Below are positions 54,176 through 61,092 of a DNA stretch of 64,000 bases, one piece after another. The stretch lies in NCBI GenBank assembly GCA_036563875.1, contig DATCLO010000061.1, forward strand, positions 1 through 64,000, in the 5' to 3' direction. The notes beneath the pieces are model-generated. The model did no database searches. It was given only the letters and a program-made list of their open reading frames with translations, and had not been told where the DNA came from. Position 1 is the first letter of the stretch. Each line of letters begins with the position of its first letter. The translations under genes were made by a program, and so were the position numbers. Source of the DNA: ZC4RG29 sp036563875. GTDB lineage: Bacteria > Bacteroidota > Bacteroidia > Cytophagales > Cyclobacteriaceae.

Positions 54176-56092
54176 CTACGGACTTCTCTTCCGTAACAGC
54201 ATCACCGATCCCATCTCAACGAAGCTTCTTCCAAGGTAATCCACCATATCCACACGGAAGGCGTAGGACCCCTCGGGCATGAGCTTGCCGTTGAAGGTAC
54301 CATCCCACCCCTGGGTCATGTCATCGGTTACGTAGATCAACTCACCCCAGCGGTTGAAGACGCTCAAGCGCATACCGTTGACAAATTTTGTAAACACTGT
54401 AAACCGATCGTTCATGCCGTCGCCGTTGGGCGTAAATGCAGTGGGATACGTAATGCGGGGATCGCGCGTGATGATCACGACATTCGACATGGCTTCCTCA
54501 ACTCCGCCCTCTTGTGCGATAGCGCGCACAACGTAAATATGAACCTGGTGAATGTCGTCGTCGCCGGTATCTGTAATAGTCGTGCCCGTCCCTGCGGTCA
54601 ACGTGCTCAGCAGGAAGCCTTCGTCGGTATACTTTTCTACTATATACTCCTGTACTCCAAGTGCCCATCCTTCATAGGGACTCCAGTTGAGAAGCACCGA
54701 GCCATCGTCCAGCTGTTCGCCGGTAAGGACCATGGGGCAGGCGACAACCGAAGGGGGACTTGTATTGTCGCACACGTCGGTGTACTCAATGCGATAACAC
54801 GTGGTATTTTCTGTAGAGAAGCCTGCATCTGTAAAGTTGGTGAGGGTCGACCTGCCCGCTTCGGTGAAATCACCACCGTTTACGTTTTCTGAAATGACGT
54901 ATTCGACCGGATCAAATGCAGGATCCTGTGTCCACATCAACTCAACAGATTCGCCGTTTACAATGGTGGTAATATTTTGAACCGGTGTGGGTGGCGTTGT
55001 CGAAACCGCAGTGCCTGTGCGAGCCAGTGAATAACTCGTGCTGCCGTTCGAGTAGTTTGAGACGAGTTCATACGTGTATTCGATCTTGCATTCAACGTCG
55101 TTGTCATTGAAGCTAGTCTGACTGCTCGGTAAACCACTGGCGTACGGCGCAAAGTTACGTTCAAGCGAATAGCTGGCGATTCCCGTCGTGTGGGTCGTCC
55201 ACCGGACACGATTCATATTGTCGAGAAGATCAAGTGATAGTGTCGCACTGCAGATGACGTTTGAGTAAACCATAGGGTCCGTGGCGTTGCAGGGATCGAA
55301 AACACCAAGCCTGAAGCAATAGTAATTGCTTTCCGTATCAAGGTCTGATATCACCATGCTCGTTGTTGCGGCGGTTGTGTTGTAAACGTCCTGCACGTAT
55401 TGAAAGTTGGAGACCCCGTTAGCAGACATCTCAAGTTTGTACTGCACATACTGTCGCGTCGTAAGATCGATCTGGATCTGACTGTTGTCTAACACGACGA
55501 GTGAGTTGATCACGGGTGGAGGAAGATTGATAAAAGAAGTAAACGGCTGAGCGTTTGCCGTGCAGTTGTCCAGTGCACCGGCATTTCTTCCCCTCACGGT
55601 TATTGTTTGTGGGCCGGGCATCATGTATGTGTGATTTCCGCCGGGCCCACCCGCCGGTACGATCTCTACGGGCGAGCCGTCATTAAAATCCACGACATAT
55701 TCGTCGTAGCTGGTGTCCGTGATTTCGTAGATCACTTCATTGCCACTACACGTGTAGATGTTGAACGCAGGAGGTGTGTCATCGGCAACTTCGATGAGAA
55801 TGCGGTCCTGACCGGTTGATTGAAACAAGACAGTGAGATAATATGAGCCTGGTGTCGTATAGGTGTGCGTGAATACCAGATTTTCGTCGAAGTTGTTGTC
55901 GCCGTCCCAGTCCATATCGCACGGATTGCCGCCGTCGCATGTACTTGGGAGATTGATCGTAATGTTTACTGTCAGCGGGGCGCAACCACTCTGCACGTCA
56001 ACCTGGAAACGCCCGCCCTCGCTCATGTACTGCGCGTGGCCCCCGGTGGCAAGAAGAAGCAATGCGATGGTGAAGAGGAGGAGTCTAGCCAT
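54176..56092 (-). CDS. Type IX secretion cargo with gliding-motility C-terminal domain
   Basis: 638 aa from the ATG at 56092 (MARLLLFTIALLLLATGGHAQYMSEGG); an upstream TTG is possible. Signal peptide, then a PKD-like domain (VQSGCAPLTVNITINLPSTCDGG...TPGSYYLTV). Several fibronectin-III-like repeats follow (APYASGLPSSQTSFND; TTPPTPVQNITTIVNGESVELMWTQDP). The C-terminal domain is of the CHU_C/gliding type (YPTAFTPNGDGMNDRFTVF...LSVFNRWGELIY...WDGTFNGKLMPEGSYAFRV). Such proteins are secreted through the T9SS and attached to, or released from, the surface; probable adhesin. Function of the individual repeats unknown. Confidence 0.92.
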   Translation of the reverse strand: MARLLLFTIALLLLATGGHAQYMSEGGRFQVDVQSGCAPLTVNITINLPSTCDGGNPCDMDWDGDNNFDENLVFTHTYTTPGSYYLTVLFQSTGQDRILIEVADDTPPAFNIYTCSGNEVIYEITDTSYDEYVVDFNDGSPVEIVPAGGPGGNHTYMMPGPQTITVRGRNAGALDNCTANAQPFTSFINLPPPVINSLVVLDNSQIQIDLTTRQYVQYKLEMSANGVSNFQYVQDVYNTTAATTSMVISDLDTESNYYCFRLGVFDPCNATDPMVYSNVICSATLSLDLLDNMNRVRWTTHTTGIASYSLERNFAPYASGLPSSQTSFNDNDVECKIEYTYELVSNYSNGSTSYSLARTGTAVSTTPPTPVQNITTIVNGESVELMWTQDPAFDPVEYVISENVNGGDFTEAGRSTLTNFTDAGFSTENTTCYRIEYTDVCDNTSPPSVVACPMVLTGEQLDDGSVLLNWSPYEGWALGVQEYIVEKYTDEGFLLSTLTAGTGTTITDTGDDDIHQVHIYVVRAIAQEGGVEEAMSNVVIITRDPRITYPTAFTPNGDGMNDRFTVFTKFVNGMRLSVFNRWGELIYVTDDMTQGWDGTFNGKLMPEGSYAFRVDMVDYLGRSFVEMGSVMLLRKRSP

Positions 56093-56205
56093 TCTCAATT
56101 TGGGCAAACCTAACGATTTGTTCGTTCTGCGCAGCGTGCATGGCCTTTTGTTAACCTATACAACGTCGGTTCAGAGGGCAAAGTATGGCATTCGCGACGT
56201 CCCAT

Positions 56206-57570
56206 TCAGGCTTTCAAGTGTTCCAGGATCGCATCGAGGGTCTTTTTCTCCTGGTTTCCAGCGGCCATATTGCGGAAAACCAACTGACCGCTGGTGATTT
56301 CGTCGGGGCCAATCACTACGGCGTAAGGTATCGACTTCTTGTTGGCGTAGTCCAGCTGCTTTTTCAGTCGGGCTTCATCGGGATAAATCTCTGCGCCTAT
56401 TCCGGCACTCCGCACGGCCGATAATACGCTCAATCCATAACGCAGCGACGCCGCATCGATGTGGCATATGAGGACCTTGGTCGATAAGCCTTGACCCTCA
56501 GGGAAGCGACCGAGTTCGTCCAGCACATCGTACAGTCGATCGAGTCCGAAAGAAATGCCAACACCCGGCAATCGTTCTTTCGAACCGAATGCCTGTGTGA
56601 GGTTATCATACCGTCCACCGCCACTTACGCTCCCAACAGCTACGTCGTTCACCTTAACCTCAAAAATAGTCCCGGTGTAGTAGCTGAGTCCCCGTGCCAG
56701 TGAAAGATCTACTTCGACGTGGTCGTCGGAGTCTCCATATGCACTTAACAGGCCGAGGATTTCACGAAGGTCGGAAACACCTTTCTTCCCTGCGTCTGTA
56801 CAAATACTGTAGAGATGATCCAGCTTGTCCGCGTTCGTTCCCTTAGTGGAAAGGATTTCAAAAAGGCGATCGAGTTGTTTGTCGCTCCAGCCCGCGCCTG
56901 CGAGTTCTTTTCTTACGCCATCTATGCCGATCTTATCGAGTTTGTCAATGGCTGTGAAGAGCGTACCCTGCGCGGCGCCCGCGTCAACTAACGATGCGAT
57001 CCCGCCCAGCACATCGCGGTGATTTATGCGAATGGCGTATGAGTCTATGCCGAGCTTTTTGAACACAGCTTTGATCATCAGGATGATTTCCATTTCGCAT
57101 ACCAGCGAGTCGGTACCCACGACGTCGGCGTCGCACTGATAGAACTCGCGGTATCTTCCCTTCTGCGGACGGTCGGCGCGCCAGACCGGCTGCATCTGGT
57201 ACCGCCTGAACGGAAGGGTTATCTCGTGCCGGTTCATAATCACGTAGCGGGCAAATGGCACGGTGAGGTCGTAGCGAAGGCCCTTTTCCGCGATGGCGGG
57301 CGTCAGGGCTTTTGAGTTTCGAGCGGACAGGAGGGAGGGGTCGGCATCTTTCAGGAAATCGCCGGAATTCAGCACCTTAAACAGAAGCTGGTCGCCCTCC
57401 TCCCCGTATTTTCCCATCAGGACGGACAGATTTTCCATGGCGGGGGTTTCCAGGGGGACAAAACCGAAGCGCTGGAATACCTCCCGGATCGTGTCCATAA
57501 TGTATTGGCGCCGGGACATTGCCACGGGCCCAAAATCGCGGGTTCCTTTTGGAAGTGCGGGTTTTTCCAT
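56206..57570 (-). CDS. hisS: Histidyl-tRNA synthetase
   Basis: 454 aa. Class II synthetase. KGTRDFGPVAMSRRQYIMDTIREVFQRFGF is the N-terminal motif, with YDLTVPFARYV and FRRYQMQPVWRADRPQKGRYREFYQCDADVVG (motif 2). The histidine-binding ARGLSYYTGTIFEV and GSVSGGGRYDNLTQAF (HisA/motif 3 region) and the anticodon domain (VLICHIDAASLRYGLSVLSAVRSAGIGAEIY) complete it. Divergent from the small basic protein gene. Confidence 0.97.
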   Translation of the reverse strand: MEKPALPKGTRDFGPVAMSRRQYIMDTIREVFQRFGFVPLETPAMENLSVLMGKYGEEGDQLLFKVLNSGDFLKDADPSLLSARNSKALTPAIAEKGLRYDLTVPFARYVIMNRHEITLPFRRYQMQPVWRADRPQKGRYREFYQCDADVVGTDSLVCEMEIILMIKAVFKKLGIDSYAIRINHRDVLGGIASLVDAGAAQGTLFTAIDKLDKIGIDGVRKELAGAGWSDKQLDRLFEILSTKGTNADKLDHLYSICTDAGKKGVSDLREILGLLSAYGDSDDHVEVDLSLARGLSYYTGTIFEVKVNDVAVGSVSGGGRYDNLTQAFGSKERLPGVGISFGLDRLYDVLDELGRFPEGQGLSTKVLICHIDAASLRYGLSVLSAVRSAGIGAEIYPDEARLKKQLDYANKKSIPYAVVIGPDEITSGQLVFRNMAAGNQEKKTLDAILEHLKA

Positions 57571-57618
57571 AGTTGGCGGCCAAGTTAATTCCGCCGGGTC
57601 AATTTTCCCTATCCGGAC

Positions 57619-57649
57619 TTTGCAAACTCCGCAAAGGGGCTTACTTTTG
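57619..57649 (+). promoter_or_regulatory. Near-perfect Bacteroidota promoter of the 50-aa basic protein gene
   Basis: TTTG at 57619-57622 and TACTTTTG at 57642-57649, separated by exactly 19 bp, match TTTG-N19-TAnnTTTG without mismatch. It is 24 bp upstream of the start codon. Confidence 0.8.
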
Positions 57650-57672
57650 CGTTCCTTTTAACCACGCAAGTC

Positions 57673-57825
57673 ATGGCAGTAACCCGATTGAAGCGCAAGA
57701 GCAGGAAGGACAGGTCGAAAGCGAACGTTCGGAGAGTCACGCTCAAGAACCAGAATTTCAAGCCGGTCATCCGCAGTGTCGACGTTGAAAAGATCAAGGA
57801 AGAGTTCAAGGCCAAGGCCAAGTAA
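57673..57825 (+). CDS. 50-aa highly basic protein of unknown function
   Basis: 50 residues beginning MAVTRLKRKSRKDRSKANVR, with 18 Lys/Arg against 5 Asp/Glu. The first half is strongly basic and likely binds nucleic acid. The second half (SVDVEKIKEEFKAKAK) should form an amphipathic helix. A perfect promoter and an intrinsic terminator frame it, so it is a real and probably well expressed gene, although too short for usual length cut-offs. Its composition suggests a ribosome- or RNA-associated role, but I cannot assign it to a named family. Divergent from hisS. Confidence 0.8.
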   Translation: MAVTRLKRKSRKDRSKANVRRVTLKNQNFKPVIRSVDVEKIKEEFKAKAK

Positions 57826-57850
57826 CATCATCCTGAACCTAACTTATCAG

Positions 57851-57870
57851 AGCCCTTGCGGGCTTTTTTT
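57851..57870 (+). terminator. Intrinsic terminator of the small basic protein gene
   Basis: Stem AGCCC-TTGC-GGGCT (57851-57864) followed by seven T. It separates the short gene from xth. Confidence 0.85.
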
Positions 57871-57891
57871 GTTTGTTTTGAACCCTGACCC

Positions 57892-58668
57892 ATGCCTGAG
57901 TTTCACTTTGTAAACTGGAACGTGAACGGACTACGGGCCATCATCAAAAAGGATTTTTTGAAGGATGTCCGGATGATGAACCCCGACATATTGTGCCTGC
58001 AGGAAACCAAGGCGGCACAGGAGGAGGTGAAAACGACCCTGGAGCTGTTCTCCGGCTATGATATTCACGTGAACTCGGCAAAGCTTCGGAAGGGCTATTC
58101 AGGAACGGCACTCCTTACCAAACTCAAGCCGCTGTCGGTGACGTTCGACATGGGTATAGAGGAACACGACCAGGAAGGTCGCGTGATCACGGCAGAATTT
58201 GATAACTACTACCTCGTCACGGTGTATGTGCCCAACTCCGGCGAAGGATTGAAACGTCTTGACTACCGCGCACGATGGGATGTTGATTTCAGGAATTATC
58301 TGGTGACGCTGAATCAGAAAAAACCCGTCATCGCCTGTGGTGACTTCAACGTAGCACATCAGCCCATCGACATCGCGCGACCGAAAGAGAATTACAACAA
58401 GGCCGCCGGATATACCCAGGTTGAAATCGATGGGTTCACCAGGTTGCTGGAGTCAGGGTTCGTCGATGTATTTCGAAGATTTTATCCCGAAGAAATCAAA
58501 TACACCTATTGGAATTACATGTTCAATGCGCGGGCCCGTAACGTGGGGTGGCGGATTGATTATTTTCTCGTTAGCGAAGAGATCGTCTCAAAGGTCAAGG
58601 ATGCGCCGATCTATAATCAGTATCTGGGATCGGATCATTGCCCGGTGGCATTGAGAATCGAACTTTAA
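57892..58668 (+). CDS. xth: Exodeoxyribonuclease III
   Basis: 258 aa. AP endonuclease/3'-5' exonuclease of base-excision repair. Conserved motifs: VNWNVNGLRA, LCLQETK (metal Glu), YVPNSGEGLKRLDYR, VIACGDFNVAHQPIDIARP (GDFN), GWRIDYFLVS and the terminal GSDHCPVALRI. Complete single-domain form. Confidence 0.95.
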   Translation: MPEFHFVNWNVNGLRAIIKKDFLKDVRMMNPDILCLQETKAAQEEVKTTLELFSGYDIHVNSAKLRKGYSGTALLTKLKPLSVTFDMGIEEHDQEGRVITAEFDNYYLVTVYVPNSGEGLKRLDYRARWDVDFRNYLVTLNQKKPVIACGDFNVAHQPIDIARPKENYNKAAGYTQVEIDGFTRLLESGFVDVFRRFYPEEIKYTYWNYMFNARARNVGWRIDYFLVSEEIVSKVKDAPIYNQYLGSDHCPVALRIEL

Positions 58669-58670
58669 AT

Positions 58671-58714
58671 TAGAGGCGGACGCAGATGTATCTGCACCTG
58701 TGCACCTGCCTCTA
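58671..58714. repeat. Nested hairpins between convergent xth and murA
   Basis: Outer arms TAGAGGC (58671-58677) and GCCTCTA (58708-58714) enclose GCAGAT-GT-ATCTGC (58682-58695). The outer right arm contains the murA stop codon. Probably serves as a transcription barrier; no strong T-run is present. Confidence 0.5.
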
Positions 58715-60016
58715 TATTCTCTCAATAACAGCGCCAAGTGCACGCAGCCGTTCATCGATGCGCTGATAGCCGCGATCGATTTGATCGATGTTGGAGATTT
58801 CACTTACGCCGTTCGCGGAAAGGGCAGCGATGAGAAGGGCAACGCCGGCACGAATGTCGGGCGATGACATCTTGATACCACGCAGTTGTTGTTTCCGATC
58901 CAATCCTATAACGGTAGCCCTGTGCGGATCACAGAGAATAATTTGTGCGCCCATGTCGATGAGTTTGTCAACGAAGAAGAGGCGGCTTTCAAACATCTTT
59001 TGGTGGATCAATACGGTGCCGGCTGCCTGTGTGGCCACGACAAGCACAATACTGATAAGGTCGGGCGTAAACCCTGGCCAGGGAGCGTCGGAGACCGTAA
59101 GAATTGAGCCGTCGATAAAAGTCTCGATCGTATAGCGTTCCTGTGCTGGGATATGAATATCGTCACCGCGGAACTCCATTTGGATGCCAAGGCGGCGGAA
59201 CACTTCGGGTATAATGCCAAGCATTTCAATACGGCAGTTGCGGATGGTGAGTTCCGACTGCGTCATGGCCGCCATACCGATAAAGCTTCCGATCTCGATC
59301 ATGTCGGGAAGGAGCGTGTGTTCCGTGCCGTGCAGCTTTTCAACACCTTCGATGGTGAGCAGATTTGAACCGATGCCTGCGATCTTGGCGCCCATCCGGT
59401 TCAGCATATGACAAAGTTGCTGCACGTAGGGTTCACATGCCGCGTAGTAGATTGTGGTTTTCCCTTTGGCGAGCACAGCAGCCATCAGGATGTTGGCTGT
59501 ACCTGTCACAGATGCTTCATCCAGTAGGATGTAGGTACCCTGCAGGGAAGTCGCGTCAATGTGGAAGAGATGGTCGTCAGCGTTGAAGCGAAACTTGGCG
59601 CCGAGCTTTTGAAAGCCGAGGAAGTGCGTGTCGAGTCTTCGCCGTCCGATCTTGTCGCCACCCGGCTTGGGAATGTTTGCCTTCCCGAATCGTGCGAGTA
59701 TGGGACCGAGTAACATTACCGACCCCCTGAGTGAGGCGGCTTTGTCGCGGTATTCGTCTGTTTCCAGGTAACCGGTGTTGATGTCGCGGGCCGTGAACCG
59801 ATACGACTCTGGTCCCAGCTTTTCTACCTCGCATCCAAGGTCGCCTACCAGTTCAATGAGCTTATTAACATCGCGGATATCCGGAACGTTATGTACGGTT
59901 ACGGGTTCGTCTGTGAGCAGCACTGCGCTGATGATCTGGAGCGCTTCGTTCTTTGCTCCCTGAGGCACGATCTCACCGGAAAGCTTCCGGCCACCTTGTA
60001 TTCTGAATGTTGCCAT
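58712..60016 (-). CDS. murA: UDP-N-acetylglucosamine 1-carboxyvinyltransferase, Asp-variant
   Basis: 434 aa. First committed step of peptidoglycan synthesis: enolpyruvyl transfer from PEP to UDP-GlcNAc. The family pattern is complete: IQGGRKLSGEIVPQGAKNEALQIISA (substrate Lys/Asn), LRGSVMLLGPILARFGKANI, GFTPDLISIVLVVATQAAGT. In the active loop, D121 (PKPGGDKIGRRRLD) takes the place of the usual Cys attacked by fosfomycin. Asp variants are catalytically competent in other bacteria and resist this drug, so natural insensitivity is expected here. Confidence 0.95.
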   Translation of the reverse strand: MATFRIQGGRKLSGEIVPQGAKNEALQIISAVLLTDEPVTVHNVPDIRDVNKLIELVGDLGCEVEKLGPESYRFTARDINTGYLETDEYRDKAASLRGSVMLLGPILARFGKANIPKPGGDKIGRRRLDTHFLGFQKLGAKFRFNADDHLFHIDATSLQGTYILLDEASVTGTANILMAAVLAKGKTTIYYAACEPYVQQLCHMLNRMGAKIAGIGSNLLTIEGVEKLHGTEHTLLPDMIEIGSFIGMAAMTQSELTIRNCRIEMLGIIPEVFRRLGIQMEFRGDDIHIPAQERYTIETFIDGSILTVSDAPWPGFTPDLISIVLVVATQAAGTVLIHQKMFESRLFFVDKLIDMGAQIILCDPHRATVIGLDRKQQLRGIKMSSPDIRAGVALLIAALSANGVSEISNIDQIDRGYQRIDERLRALGAVIERI

Positions 60017-60322
60017 TATTCCGTAACCTGAAAGTTTTGTTTAAAACATTGCCACAAGTATAGGGAATAGGCTTCTTCGTACGATGGGCTTGGGCGATTT
60101 ATTTGAATGAATGACGATTTAAAAGGAAAGCTGTAAAAGGTGTGTGGTGCGCGCTGGACCCCTTTAGGGGATCAAGGGGCGCGGGAGGGGAGTTTTGTGG
60201 CGATTAGTGACCGGGATCGGTGCGCCCTTCGGCAAGTTCAACAACCGCGAGCAGTTCCATCCATCAGGAGTATAGCATCCGGGTTCCTGTACTTGTCGAA
60301 GGACCGCATCTGCATCTAAAAA
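60017..60322. other. 306-bp gap without a gene; contains an inverted CCTTCG-CAAG repeat pair
   Basis: No ORF of coding character. CCTTCGGCAAGTTCAAC (60215-60231) is matched in reverse complement by a CCTTCGACAAGTACAGG copy at about 60283-60299. GCATCTGCATC at 60306-60316 belongs to the GCAGATGC family. ACCCCTTTAGGGGATCAAGGGG near 60160 is another low-complexity hairpin. The gap lies between murA (which starts at 60016 and is read leftward) and the end of the DUF4290 gene. Confidence 0.55.
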
Positions 60323-60985
60323 CTAACCCCGGCGGCGTTGATTGCCCTTTCCTTTGAATTGCCGATGCGAACCGCCCTGCTGGCGTGCACCGTTTTGCTG
60401 GGGCTTCGCTTTCTTGCGTTCCTTATAAAGTTTTTCGAAGAGGTTGTCTTCCCGGACTCTGTCGATGTTGATGGAAAGCTTGCCCCCTGACATACGCTCG
60501 ATGTCTTTAAGGATAACCGAGTCGTCCAGGGTTTCCTTGTTCCAGTTGCTGTAGAAGGTTTTCATCAGCTTACCCAGGTAGATGATCGCGTCTTCTCTTT
60601 CCTGGGGATCTTCGATCTTTACGGCTTCCTGTACAAGACGTTCAATGTTCTTTCCGTAATGTTTGAACTGGATCGGGCTCTGGGGATAGTCCATGCGCTT
60701 GGGCTTCTTGAACAGGATGTCGCGCTCCGGCACGGGGTAGGGACTGTCTATATCCAGGTTGAAGTCTGCAATAATGTACAGGTCGTCCCACAGACGCTGA
60801 GGGTTTTCGGGCTGTTCTTTCAGACTTGGCGTCAATTGCTTGATCAGTTCAATAAGCGTGTACGCCATCTCCGTGCGCTTCTCGCGGGAAGGTTCGTTCC
60901 GTATATGTTCTACCAGCTTTTGAACGTTGCGACCGTATTCTTTCAAAATAATAGGAGGTCGTTGCGTGTTGTATTCTCCGATCAT
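60323..60985 (-). CDS. DUF4290 family protein with basic Gln/Gly/Arg-rich tail
   Basis: 220 aa. The helical DUF4290 core runs from MIGEYNTQRPPIILKEYGRNVQKLVEHI to about residue 165, with two related halves (ILKEYGRNVQKLVEHI and QFKHYGKNIERLVQEAV). The last 35 residues (KKAKPQQNGARQQGGSHRQF...) are disordered and basic, as in RNA-binding tails. Bacteroidota-specific, function unknown. The region just upstream of the ATG is an octamer array. Confidence 0.87.
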   Translation of the reverse strand: MIGEYNTQRPPIILKEYGRNVQKLVEHIRNEPSREKRTEMAYTLIELIKQLTPSLKEQPENPQRLWDDLYIIADFNLDIDSPYPVPERDILFKKPKRMDYPQSPIQFKHYGKNIERLVQEAVKIEDPQEREDAIIYLGKLMKTFYSNWNKETLDDSVILKDIERMSGGKLSINIDRVREDNLFEKLYKERKKAKPQQNGARQQGGSHRQFKGKGNQRRRG

Positions 60986-60990
60986 CGGTG

Positions 60991-61022
60991 TGTTGATGTG
61001 TTGATGTGTTAATGTGTTGATG
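60991..61022. repeat. Four tandem TGTTGATG octamers before the DUF4290 start codon
   Basis: TGTTGATG-TGTTGATG-TGTTAATG-TGTTGATG, beginning 6 bp upstream of the start codon, so it occupies the expected ribosome-binding region. Same unit as the inverted arms at 9246/9442. Confidence 0.8.
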
Positions 61023-61092
61023 TTACTCTAGCGTATCGAAATTTGCACGAAGGAAGCCGCAGAAGGGTTGCCGTTTTGCCTGGATTCAGGTG

